49,455 nt of DNA from Fragilaria crotonensis (lineage: Eukaryota > Bacillariophyta > Fragilariophyceae > Fragilariales > Fragilariaceae), in NCBI GenBank assembly GCA_022925895.1, contig JAKSYS010000479.1, positions 1-49,455 of the forward strand, written 5' to 3'. The notes below the pieces were generated by a model. It saw nothing but the letters and a program-made list of their open reading frames with translations, ran no database searches and was not told the origin of the DNA. This document shows, in pieces, positions 10,820-21,519 of the stretch. Positions within the stretch are counted from its first letter, which is position 1; every line of letters starts with the position of its first letter. The position numbers and the translations under genes are program-made.

Positions 10820-13800
10820 GCATAAACCATATAGTGGGACGGGTTTTTTTCAAAGAGTACTGGGACTGCATCGTACTCGGTCTGATTTTGAGATAACCAT
10901 TCACGAAGATCGCCTTTCTATCCGCAAGAGAATGTGTAGGTAACTCGAAACGAGTAGGGGTTACCGTAGCTAGTTTTTGCAATGGTGGAGTAGTTCTGAA
11001 GGTATGATGTCTCCTAGAAGCGAGACAATATTTTGGCGCACAACATCATTTCTTTGAAATTAATTACGAGAACTTTAACCATGCCAAGGAAGGAAGGATG
11101 TCCTTTGTCCATTGACAATGCATCAGTTAAAGTAGGAAGACCTTCAAAAGATGGGTGCACCATTGAAGATGCTGTGAAATTGGTGAGTTACTCTTTAAAC
11201 GGGCTTTTGAATCACCATTGTGAATTGAGTTTTGATGCACAATGGATCGATAAGTGAAGGAGTCCTCATAATATATTTTTTGTCTACGAGATTTTTGTAC
11301 CATAAAATTATATGCAGGTCGTATGCAACAAGGTGTCACTCATTCAAGCGCTTCGTGCTTGTCTGCTCCATGAAAGCGTTACGGTACAAAGCCTTCATTA
11401 TCATGTGAAAAGGGCTCTTCGGAATGGAGGGATGTGTCTCAGTGGAAGCCTCAGCAAGAGCAGCAAAGAAGGAATGGTGATTGATACTCACGGCCCTAGT
11501 ATGACGACAGAGCTAGCAGACGAACAAACCTCTCCTTTGACCGAAGCATCGTCCTTATCCTTTTCGGATTCTACGAAGCGGATCAGAAAGACATCAAAGC
11601 AAGCTAGCACAGCTCGTATTCAGGCGCAACAAGAAAGAGAGGATTACTCTCGTCGCTTTAAAGAGGCTTTCAAAGAAGCCACGAGGATAATCAAAGAAAA
11701 GAAGGAAGGCGGGTCGTCGAATGAAACAGCCCAACAAGTTGTAACCAGGCTCAATGCAGAATACAATCTGAACGGAACAAGGAAGCTTAGTCGAACAACT
11801 GTTTATAGAGAAATCAACAAAGGTAATATTGGGATGAGCCCTCCGAAGAAAGGTCCCCGTACCAAAATCCCCGATTTGTTGTTGGATGTTACGGCCGCTC
11901 ATACTGAGGTATGCCAAGTGGGAACTGATGGGGAATTACGAGGACAGGAAATAAAGAGAGTACTTGGAGCTGCTGTCTCAGGGACTAAGTATGACAACAA
12001 GTTCACTATTGAGTCAGCATGGAGAAAGCTTCGATCCAAGCACCCACAGCGAATCACAGCAGGAGGCCAGATGTCCGTGGAGGATGCTCGGTCAAAGTGG
12101 ACAACCCATGATAACTTGCAACAGTGGTTTGATGATGCCAAGAAAGACTTGATTTCTACGGGACTTGTGATTGATAGAGAAGTAAGGAATGGCAACGGTG
12201 ATTTGTTGTCAGAGTTAGATTTTCGTTCTGATCAGGTGACCCGTCGAATCATAAACATGGACGAGACACACCATGATCTCTCAATCACTGGTGACAAGGG
12301 TGGGTCTCGGTCAGTTGTTTATCATAATCCTGATTATCAGAGAGGTTGCAAGCGAAGTGTTAAGGCGGGTAGGCACGTCACGGGTGTCTACGCAACGAAC
12401 GCAGCTGGCGAGGCATTGCCTCCGATGTACATTTTCGATTCAGGTGCAAAGCTGGAGCAGAACTTTCGGGTGAAGACTAAGTGGTTGGAGGGACTTCCGC
12501 CATCAAGGGAAGGTTTGGATGCCCCGAGCTGATTGAGGAGTCAAGTTTCTATTCTGTGAGAGCTCGAGGTTCCATGGATGACTCGCTTTTCATTGAGTAC
12601 ATCGAGAAAGTAGTGTTGCCACTATACCCCAACATCTCCAAGACAACCAAGTTCGATCCTGTGAATGGAAGACTGCTTTGTGGTCCTGTTATTCTCAAAG
12701 TTGATTCAGGTCCCGGGCGAATCGTTGCTTCAGAGGAGAGCATCTCGAAGCGAGCCGACTTCCTTGAAATGGGACTCTACATTCTCATGGGCCTCCCGAA
12801 TGCGACTAGTGTCCAACAAGAGATGGATGCACTTTATGGGGCTTTCAAATCAGCAACTTATGCTCGCGGTGAAGTCATCTTGATTGAAAAAATGAGAGAT
12901 CAAGCCAATCATCGAAGCAGAATGCTGGAGGAAGAGGCTGACGAGGACGATGAAGCCACCGAAGAAGAACAAGCTGATGGTGCCAATACAGGACGCGCCG
13001 AGGGTGTCTTGTCTCTTGGGTTTAATGATTTGGCAACAGTGGTAAATGGAAGGGAAAATGATGACGTTTCATTGAAGCCATTCGACAAGTGCTTTACCAA
13101 AGAAAAAATCCTCGGTTCGTGGAGGAAGGTGGGTTTTGTTCCGTTTACGAGAAGTTGTCTAAGTAACAAAAGAGTGCGTCATGAATTGGGACAGCAACAG
13201 AAAAATCATGCTCTTGAGGAACTCAAGGTGAAGTATGATGACCTTGTGGCGTTGTCAAAGGACGATGGACTCAATGCTGGAGTATTCTCTGCCACCATTC
13301 CCGTTTCTAGTCGTGCGATGAGAGTTGCAAATGATGCAGAGCAGGTGAAGAAGCTGCTTGAAACGAAAGGCGCCTTATCGGCATCTTCAATCTGGAATGT
13401 TTGTGGCAGTCGTATTGGCAATTCAAGGATTACTCTTCAAGCTCAAAAGGCGCAGCTTGCCATCAATGCGGCAAAAGCTGCTGCACAGTTGCAGAACAGA
13501 AATGATCGGCAACGGAAGATCCTTGCAAACGCACAAAGAGCTCTTGCAAAGTATCGTTCATGCAGTGAATCACTGACTGATAAAGACTGGGTTGATATCA
13601 TACGTTGGGTTCTCCCTGAGTCAAAGGCAGAGGGGCTTATGAAGGATCTAAAGAAAAAAGCTGCAATTGTTGCGAAGCTCGCAACTCTTGAACGGGAGTG
13701 GACGACCTACATACCACTTCCAGAGGCCACCTAGATGATCAGACCACTTCTTCTATGTGTTGTGAACAAGTTTAAAGCATTAGGATTAAATTAGATCATT

Positions 13801-14084
13801 GTCTACCTTGTCGTTACCGTCATCATGGATGTCGTGAATTGTTTTCAAAGAGTTTTTGTCGTCATTAACACGACAGAAACACGCGCGTCCCACTATTGAC
13901 CTAAAAAAATTCTGCCCCCAAAATATTCGACTAAACGCATCTCCTCGAGTATCGCTCCGTTTTCCAAAATTCCTTCACCAGAGGATGCGCAAGAAAATTC
14001 TGCGTCGATTCATGTACTGTAGAGTTTTATCCGATGATTTTAAGGCACCCATTAATTTTTTTAGTCCCACTATATGGTTTATGC
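10820..14084 (+). mobile_element. pogo/Tc1-mariner-like DNA transposon with perfect 21-bp TIRs
   Basis: Positions 10820-10840 (starting GCATAAACC, ending GTGGGAC) and 14064-14084 are perfect 21-bp inverted repeats. A TA dinucleotide flanks each end (10818-10819, 14085-14086), the target duplication of the Tc1/mariner superfamily. The element is 3265 bp and holds one spliced transposase gene. Removing it together with one TA joins AAGTACTA to GTACC, so it went into an AGTACTAGTACC palindrome of the kind common in this genome. It separates the paralogous genes 9560-10466 and 14438-15367. Confidence 0.88.
11081..13734 (+). CDS. pogo-like DDE transposase (one apparent frameshift)
   Basis: Exon 1 is 11081-11182 and the intron 11183-11317 (GTGAGT...TGCAG); exon 2 continues from 11318. 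The N-terminal part (GRPSKDGCTIEDAVKL, SLIQALRACLLHE) looks helix-turn-helix, and a second such region ends KLSRTTVYREI. The DDE core shows NMDETHHD, then VDSGPGRI, then LPNATSVQQEMDALYGAFK, which parallels the pogo LPPN.T...QPLD block. About 40 residues separate the second and third acidic residues. The C-terminal part has the acidic stretch LEEEADEDDEATEEEQ. The frame must shift by -1 near 12497 (frames overlap 12481-12532), consistent with one lost C; no slippery heptamer is present. About 840 residues in total. Confidence 0.8.
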
Positions 14085-14437
14085 TAGTACCTGGTACTCG
14101 AGCACGTGTGTCCCCGTGGTCAAGGGTCAGTCACTCTAGCGAGCGCGACAGTAAATATACCTCCTACGGACTTCCCTGTACGTTGGATATTTCTGGGTCC
14201 CGCGCAGTGAGGAATCGATTTCAACAACTCCAACCCAGCACGGGACGTAGGATACGTATTTTCACACAGTTCGCTACCGCACTTGCACGAGAGTGTAGAT
14301 ACTATCACATACATCTTGATCATCTACCAATCCTTCGATCGAGTGTAGAGCGAGCGACAACCTCATTTCACTTAAGTGGTCGTTCATTTGATAATAATCA
14401 GGAAAGAGATATTAGATTTTCGAACAGCAGGCCTGTC

Positions 14438-15367
14438 ATGTTGGTGTCACCAAAATTGAATCTTTTGACCGCCTTTGCCCTCGGCTATTGCATCGCCACC
14501 TCATTCATTGGTGTGTACGCTGTGGACGTCCAAGGCTCTTGCACAATTAATGATAAAGGATTCATCGGGGCCGATCTTGGCTCCATCGTGTTCGTCGCCT
14601 TTGAGTACGATCTCCATGTGGAGGGTGGAAATCCCAAAAACAAGATTGTCAATGGGGTACTACCGGACATTGAGAAGTTCATTGCGACTGACATCAGTCC
14701 CTTCCTCATTGCCGAATGCGCTCCTCCTGAAGCTGATACCAGTACGTACGCTGACATTGTTGGAATTGAAACCTTACCCAAGGATGTCATCACCGCCGAT
14801 TCTTGCCAATCGGCATCCAGTTTGAATCAAGAATGCTTCCGTGTGCACAGTGAAATGACCTTTTACGTTTCCGAGACGGGACGCGATGTGGAGACGGTAG
14901 TTTGGCTTGCTGTATTGCGATCCATCACGAATCAAGATCCGGCTTCGTGGGCTGTCATCAATCCAATGATTCGAAATGTAGAAGTGGATGAGACCTCGTG
15001 GGTGGAGCCCCAGGCGCCTGGTGCGCAACTTCAAGCCGATGTGGATCGTATCAATATCTTGGAGGCTGCCGAGGGCCTTGAGGGGGAAGGGAGAGGAGGT
15101 ATTCTAGGCTTTTTTGATTCCATCTACAACAACAAAGTGCTTTTTTGGTGGTTAATTGCTGGAATCAGCGCGCTTGTGCTCATCCTAATCGTCGCGTTCC
15201 TGGTGTTCTGGTACAAGACACACAAGGAGGGAAAGACCCTTTCCGAGGGCTGCACCGGTTGCTGCGATAATTGCAAATTAAACTGCACGTCTTGTTGGGA
15301 CAAGTGCAAACTGAACTGCCAGAAATGTACCGACACCGTTTGCTGTTGTTTCAAGTCCAATAAGTAG
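14438..15367 (+). CDS. Secreted type I membrane protein with Cys-rich tail, paralog 2
   Basis: This intact 309-residue protein has no recognised family. A signal peptide (about residues 1-28, ending IGVYA) precedes an ectodomain starting VDVQGSCTINDKGFIG. A hydrophobic span (VLFWWLIAGISALVLILIV) is followed by a short tail that repeats CDNCKLNC / CDKCKLNC-type units (GCCDNCKLNCTSC, WDKCKLNCQKC) and ends CCCFKSNK. The tail may be lipid-modified or bind metal; this is only a guess from the cysteines. The open frame extends upstream to 13856, but that part runs through the transposon end, so the ATG just before the signal peptide was chosen. Paralog 1 at 9560 has an acidic tail instead. Confidence 0.85.
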   Translation: MLVSPKLNLLTAFALGYCIATSFIGVYAVDVQGSCTINDKGFIGADLGSIVFVAFEYDLHVEGGNPKNKIVNGVLPDIEKFIATDISPFLIAECAPPEADTSTYADIVGIETLPKDVITADSCQSASSLNQECFRVHSEMTFYVSETGRDVETVVWLAVLRSITNQDPASWAVINPMIRNVEVDETSWVEPQAPGAQLQADVDRINILEAAEGLEGEGRGGILGFFDSIYNNKVLFWWLIAGISALVLILIVAFLVFWYKTHKEGKTLSEGCTGCCDNCKLNCTSCWDKCKLNCQKCTDTVCCCFKSNK

Positions 15368-15593
15368 GGAGATGGCAGGTAAAGCAAAATCTGCACGAAT
15401 AGTTAGGAAATATGGTCGTGAGATTTTCATGATAAAGATATTAACGTGCTTTCATACGGCAAGCCGGAAGTTGAAGGAGCTGCACCACTGAACACGCTGC
15501 GCTCATGTAGTAGTGTAGATGATGAGCTATCTGGTACCTAATCAAGGAGACTTGTGCGAACAAGTATCAAAGTAATCTAAGAACACGCCTCAT

Positions 15594-16485
15594 TTATTTA
15601 TTTGTCGCGGCAAAACTCATTTCCATCTCCTCTCCATTATCGTCATTGTCGTCCAACAAACCACGGGTCTCATTGGCCGCTGCAGTATTCTCGGAGACAC
15701 CAGCACGGGACGTCGTAGTCGAGTTTCCAGCCAAGCGAGTGGCCAGGTTATTGACTCCGGTGTTCCACTGAGCGGCAAGGAGCTGCAAGCGTTTCTTGGC
15801 GTCTTGTCCCAATTCTGTGACGAGACGACGAGAAGGGTGAGTTGTGATGGCAGAACAACATGAGTAACGACAGGAGCTTGCCCAACAATGAGTAATGAGT
15901 CATGAGTCACTTACCTGAAATGTGTTCAATGATTGGTGGAGGTTGATTTGCGTTCGTTTTGGGGGCGGCGGGTCGCGACATGGTGCTTCCTCGCGGTATT
16001 CCTGACTGTTGTCGACGAGCATTTGCCAAATGAGCAAACTCTGGATTATTGGCCAGCTCTTGCGAGAAAAGTTCATCTTGCAACATTCGAGCCAGAGCTT
16101 CGTCTTGATCCATGACACTAGAAGGACTCGCAGACGATGGTTGATAGCCAGGAACGCGCAAAAAGTCCGGCGGCAACTCGGTTGGCAATCCTCGTCCCGA
16201 GCGTTGCTGAAGTTGTCGTTGGAGATGTTGTTGTTCGTCTGTTTGTCGGTCTTGTGCTGCCAATTGACGTGCCAATTCCGAATCACGTGCCTCATTGGCC
16301 TTGCCACTCTTCAAATTGGTAACAAGCAGCGACGGAGCTTGATCTCCATGTGCCAAAATTGCTTCCACCGTGTTTTCCATGTGACCCTGAAAATGACGCA
16401 AGATCAAATCTAAATGCTCTCGATCCCAGGGAGCACCGAACATGGATTCCAGAGTCGACAGGGCTTCTTCGTAGGTGATCGACAT
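15594..16485 (-). CDS. CUE-domain (ubiquitin-binding) protein
   Basis: Exon 1 (minus strand) is 16485-15915, the intron 15914-15815 (100 nt, GTAAGT...CACAG), and exon 2 15814-15594; the product has 263 residues. Residues about 1-47 (YEEALSTLESMFGAPWDREHLDLILRHF and so on) match a CUE/UBA-like fold, known for binding mono-ubiquitin. The middle is Gln-rich and likely disordered, with DEALARMLQDELFSQELA as a helical segment. The second exon is polar and ends MEMSFAATNK. Substrate and partners are unknown. It is divergent from the gene at 17206, with about 720 bp of GTAC-rich DNA between the two starts. Confidence 0.8.
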
Positions 16486-17205
16486 GATGCGTGCGTGTGG
16501 TTCAGATGTCTTTGGATTGTACCAGCGCGAGTAGTACTTGTAGTCGTTTGAGAGTGAACGCAACGTTTGTGGTTCGTAACAACTCGTATAAATCTTGTAT
16601 TTCACAGCTTTTGGCTAACACGATGCACAAGAGTCGAAGAAGGGGGTGTGATTGCAGAGTGATGGAAGGAGTGTTGTTGCAGCAATTCCCAGTCCCGAGA
16701 TGAGGCAGGTGTGAACACAAGGTACAACTATGTGGTACGACCTACGTTGAGAGCCGTATCAAATGTTTGGATCCTTCGATGTTCGATCAACGGCAATCTT
16801 GGGTTTCGTTTCGGAATGGAGAACAACTTATTGCTGCCTTCTGCAGTTGGTACGAGTACTGCAGTTCAGTACCAAACGCCATTCCAGTACTGGAGTATTC
16901 ACTACTGTGATTGGGAGTTGGGAGTTGGGGAGGATTGGACGAAGGAAGAACGCAATGAAAGCAGTCGAACGAACAACACGATCGGATCTTGACTGTAGGA
17001 GTAACTGCTAGTAGTCTAGTAGTAATATCTGGTTCATATGATAGTAGCACATACAATGATCATACTGTACAAGGACCTGTCTACTGTCTACTATGTGTCC
17101 GAAAGATTGAAGGCAAACACGTACGAAGCCAGACACACGAATCCTTGCACCTCGGCCCTTGGTCTACACAACAATCCTGCCTTGGTATCATAAACATCGA
17201 TCACC
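16486..17205. other. Divergent intergenic region with GTAC words
   Basis: It separates two divergent start codons and probably holds both promoters. I see GTAC-core words at about 16730-16740, 16850-16900 and 17065-17080, and no coding potential I would defend. Confidence 0.5.
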
Positions 17206-18225
17206 ATGATTGCTCGTGCTGCGTTGTTGCGTTCCTTGCTGCGGGCTCCCTTCCTTGCAGCTCGCACTTATGCACCTTCTTCGTCATGGCTGTCTTCGGT
17301 TGCAACAAGCCCGTGGCGTTCCTTCTCTTCATCCCCAACAACTCCACCGACCACCCTTGCTCCTCAACCTACTCCTCCACAACCTCCAACATCCATCAAC
17401 GATGATATTGTGCGCGGCGTCCACTTGGGTACTCTCCTGTACATGAAATATGGGATTGGACGTCAGAGACTTGAGGAAATTTATTTGGATGTGGATCTTC
17501 CCATTGTGATCAAATGGCAACGATGTATGGAAGTCTATCTCGGCGTTCAGCTTCACGTCTTGGCCGGGTTGGGATACAGTCCAGATGAAGTGGGTATTAC
17601 AATGTACAATCAACAATTGAACAATTATCTACAAGGTGGTGCTGTGGGACCTGAGATGCAAGAGGAATGTAGGGTTGGTTCGAGGGATTTGTGGCGTTTG
17701 GTCCTGTCGACCGCATTTGGTGTAGATTTGGCAACGATTGAAGAGTTGCCAATCGATCAGGCGCGAAGTATTATGCACAAGGTGGCTCAGAGAATGCAAG
17801 ATCCAGATGTTCTCGATTTTATCGCCAAGGAATGTGCCTCGATTGAGCCCAGTGAGTATCCTTGATTGTCGTTTTGGTTGATGATTTGGTCCTCTAGGGT
17901 GGATATTCTTGTCGCTCTCAATCTGGATCTCACAACAATACATCATTTCGTCGCAGACGAGGATCCACAAATGGAAGCGGCACAACGGCATCACGTGGTT
18001 CAGGAAGCCTTGGTTTACAAAGTTTATTATGGTGGATCCCCGAAATCACTTTTGGAGGAATGTGGTTTTGATCGTGGCGAAGATGGCTATGTGCGCTTGC
18101 AACTTGCCATGGCCAATCATCAGAATGATCCCTTGGTATCACAATATGTTGGACACAGCATGATGAAAATATTGCAAGTGGCGGGTCTGGCAGGTGACGT
18201 TGCCGCCATGCAAAATCAAGAATGA
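17206..18225 (+). CDS. Probable mitochondrial protein of unknown function
   Basis: Exon 1 is 17206-17851, the intron 17852-17956 (105 nt, GTGAGT...CGCAG), and exon 2 17957-18225; splicing gives 304 residues. The N-terminus MIARAALLRSLLRAPFLAAR followed by Ser-rich sequence (SPWRSFSSSP) looks like a mitochondrial presequence: Arg/Ala/Leu/Ser-rich and free of acids. A Pro/Thr linker then leads to a globular, mostly helical part (GVHLGTLLYMKYGIG, LPIVIKWQRCMEVYL, LSTAFGVDLATIEELP, ALVYKVYYGGSPKSLLEECGF). I do not recognise the fold. It is convergent with the EGF-domain gene, about 430 bp downstream. Confidence 0.8.
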
Positions 18226-18656
18226 TTGTGACTACATATCGCATTAGGACACGGCCGAGCCTTAAGCGTGTACGTAGAATGCACATTTGGTGATTTACCA
18301 ACGCCACGTATTACTTAGAGTGCTCCTACGTTTTAGGAGTTGTCGTTGTCGGGATGTCAATCATACCCGGCATCCACAGTTCCACTTAATCAACTTAAGC
18401 TGTTGACCAGCAGTTAACGATTAGGTTCGACCAATTCCTGCTGGAGGCGACGACGACTCAAAACTACTCTACTGCTGTATACATAGTGCGTCGATCTCAA
18501 CGCCTGAACAGAAACATTTCAACATCTCAAGACATGCGTAGCTTGTTTATCAATTACCAGGTACTGTCCAACATTGCAATTGCACTATTCAAAACTATTC
18601 GATTGGCGACCCTTTCTGTGCCACCTTACGCCACATAGATTTAGCCTCCCTTCCCC
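18226..18656. other. Convergent intergenic region
   Basis: It lies between the stop codons of two convergent genes. I see no gene or clear regulatory element in it. Confidence 0.5.
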
Positions 18657-21519
18657 CTATCGCCGAACACCACGATAATCACCAGTACTACTTGGAGTAA
18701 TGACGTCTGCATAGATGTCAACGACATCTGCATCTTGAGAACGATACGGCGACGTCGACGAGAACGGCGTCCCCGATCGGTTGTCGTCGACGTAATGCAT
18801 GCGACTTGACTGTGGAGAGAACAATCCCCCATGGATGGGAGCTGCACCTCGTGGAGCGGCGCCATACAACGGATCGGAATAGGAAGGATCTCGAGTGGTT
18901 GTGTATTGCCCTGGAGTCGTCGGTGTAGTCGGAGGGCCGGCAATAGCCGGTACAAGAGGGGCTGTTCCCGACATGTAGTCATAATTTGTTCTGCCGAAGA
19001 TGGCCCCCGGATTGAACCAGAGTGTAATGATGAAGCGCAAAACTACAATGAAGCAACCCAATACCATTAGGTTGATGAGTGGATTGTTGCCGTCAAATTG
19101 CGCCCAGAAATCTGCAGCACCCGTTGGACATGTTCCAGGTTGCGCACCTTGACAGTACTTGGCACATTCTTTTGCGGGATCAAAAGGCGATTCCTTACAC
19201 TGTGGACACACAGGACAAGCTCGACATTCGCTCCTTGCTTTGGATGGCTGCGAATTGTTCACATGCTTGGAGCGCTCCTCTGCAACAGCCTTGAGAACGG
19301 CGTTTTGAATTTCCGCATCTTTCGCTGCCATGACTTCTCGCCGGATTTTGGCTTCCAAATCCCCAATATCTACTTCCTCAACGACAACATCGCGCCAAGC
19401 AGTCGACGCGTGGTTGCCAGCGGCATCGACAACGTTGTAAGGCACGCTCCATTGTAGAGGCGACTTCTCCACGGGGGAACCCACCACGACGCGGGGGGTG
19501 AGATCCACGTCGCCCATGTAGGTATGATCGAAAGCCTTGACGCAATCGGAAGGCTTTGGGTTGGGATGGCTGTGCGTTGAGCAAAGTTCAGCACCAAGAG
19601 TCGCATCGATCAGGTCCTGCAATAACAATAACCGTGAGACCAGCGAGTCGAGTATTCGAGGAAGCACCCATTCGCAACGCATCGGACGTACCTTTAGATT
19701 TTTTCCGTAACTGCTTCGCTGCTGCGCACAAATCGCCTCATCCCCCGTTGTCGCTCGTCCAGCCATGACACCGCACTTACAAACCTTGATAATCTTGGGA
19801 TTCGGGCCCTTGATGGTTATCACAGGTTTCGACGTGTCGACGCAACCTGATCCGCCTTGGTAACCTTCTGGCATAACACCCGACGAGATCTTCTTGAATC
19901 CATCGCCAGTTGTGTATTTAGGACATTGACATGTGTAGCTTCCAATCGTATTAACGCACTTCGCTGAATCGTGACACTGAGGAATGAGTTGGGGACAGAT
20001 TTCAGAATACTTCTTCACGTCTAGCGTGCATTCGTCAATATCATTGACAATCACGTTTCGGGTGATTCTCACGAATTGATAGGACGTCCATGGCGTCGCA
20101 ACGGTATAGTTGATGTGAAAACTGCCCAAGTTCACCAGGCACCCTGGAGGTAGAGGCTGAGAGTAGGCAATGCGCAAACTACGAAGGTACTCTTCAGCAT
20201 TTTCGTCAATGACATCGACAGCGTATTCCTTGTAGAAATCTCCCTGTCGCAGCGTCATGGTGTCCTTGCCATCTGGAAGCAATTTCAAGATTGGTGGAGA
20301 TTCGTCCACGCAGCCGTAGCCATCTTGATTATCCACGTACCCAGGTTTGCAAACGCACATGGGTGTATTTCCAGATGTTACAGTACAGATTTGATGATTT
20401 CCTTTTGAAACAGAACATGGAGGTGAGTGGCCAAATGCGACTTTTTGCAACATTCAACAATAGAGAATGACCGCACCTTCACAGGGCGCAAATCCGGCAC
20501 ACGCGTCGACCTCCGGCTTGGTGCAACCGCAATAATAATTGTTTTTCAACGTCTCTTCTGTTGGTGTCACTCCATCATACTTGACCATTGGTTTGGGTTT
20601 GACATCTCCTTTATGACAAGCGCGGCCATTCCCCATAAGCCCCTTCTGGCAGACACAGTCGTGGTTTGTGGGTTTGGAAAGTGGATTCTCGTGGCGGACA
20701 CATCGGGCATTTGATGCACAAGTATTGCTGCTCCCAACGCATGGATCTTTCGGGCAACTAAACGCAGCTCGACAGGATTTGCCTTCTGGAGTGTGACCTA
20801 GAGCAGGACAACAGTCCTTTGTGGAGGCCGATGATGGACACGATGATTTTGAAATAGAAGCGTAAGAGAGTTCCCACGGACTCCGAGTTTGTCCGGCAAT
20901 CTTTTTCCAGAACACATCATCGCCCTCCAAATTTTCCGTCAAGGACTCGCCAAGGCGAGGACAGATACATTCATACGAGCCTATGGTGTTGACACACATG
21001 GCAGGTTCTTGACACTTGTGGCGCATGGCATGACCACGCGGCAGTACACATTCATCGGTATCGAGAATTGTAAAGGAAAGCGTAAAGCATTGAACGATAA
21101 CCTGACGCCCTTGGCTGTCCACCGTCGTTGCTTCAGGATTCGTTGGACTGGTTATGGCACTAAAGAGCCTTGTAACTTTGCATTGAATCATGTGGTCTCC
21201 GACTCTCCCATGCAAATCGCTTCCAGTCCATTCGACTTCAACATCAACAACGCCTTCAAGTTCCTTATTGACCCGTTCAACCACCACGGGGAGCTTTATG
21301 TTCCTAAAATGTGAGCGACATGGACATGAAGAAATGCTATATATTTAGCACTTGAACATCGATGTCACTCACCACACGCGACAGATCTCGAGGCGCCGTT
21401 TCTTGGGTGTACGATAGTGTGGATTTCAATCTTTCGCATTGCTCTCCCGAGACAGAGAGAGTTGTCAGCGACAACAGTACAAAAACAGCAAAGCTGATTT
21501 GATAACGCAACACCATCAT
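18657..21519 (-). CDS. EGF-domain single-pass membrane protein
   Basis: Minus-strand exons: 21519-21373; 21293-20477 (upstream acceptor uncertain); 20401-18657, the last with a further GT-AG intron at 19691-19617. The product has about 877 residues. A signal peptide (FAVFVLLSLTTLSVSG) comes first. EGF modules follow: calcium-binding type (DTDECVLPRGH...CVNTIGSYECICP and DIDECTLD...CVNTIGSYTCQCP) and several shorter ones (CVCQKGLMGNGRAC, CVCKPGYVDNQDGYGC). Segments such as KPVITIKGPNP and YNVVDAAGNHAS resemble HYR/Ig-like repeats. A coiled-coil-like helix (IGDLEAKIRREVMAAKDAEIQ), a Cys cluster and a membrane span (INLMVLGCFIVVLRFIITLWF) lead to a Pro/Ser/Tyr-rich cytosolic tail. A cell-surface or vacuolar receptor or adhesion role is plausible; the ligand is unknown. 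Confidence 0.85.

Noticed and set aside
12481..12532. Programmed -1 frameshift joining two transposase ORFs
   Set aside because: The 52-bp overlap contains no X XXY YYZ heptamer. A single lost base near 12497 gives a continuous DDE protein.
13856..14437. N-terminal extension of the 14438 gene (open frame from 13856)
   Set aside because: It runs through the transposon end and lacks protein-like composition; the signal peptide starts right at 14438.
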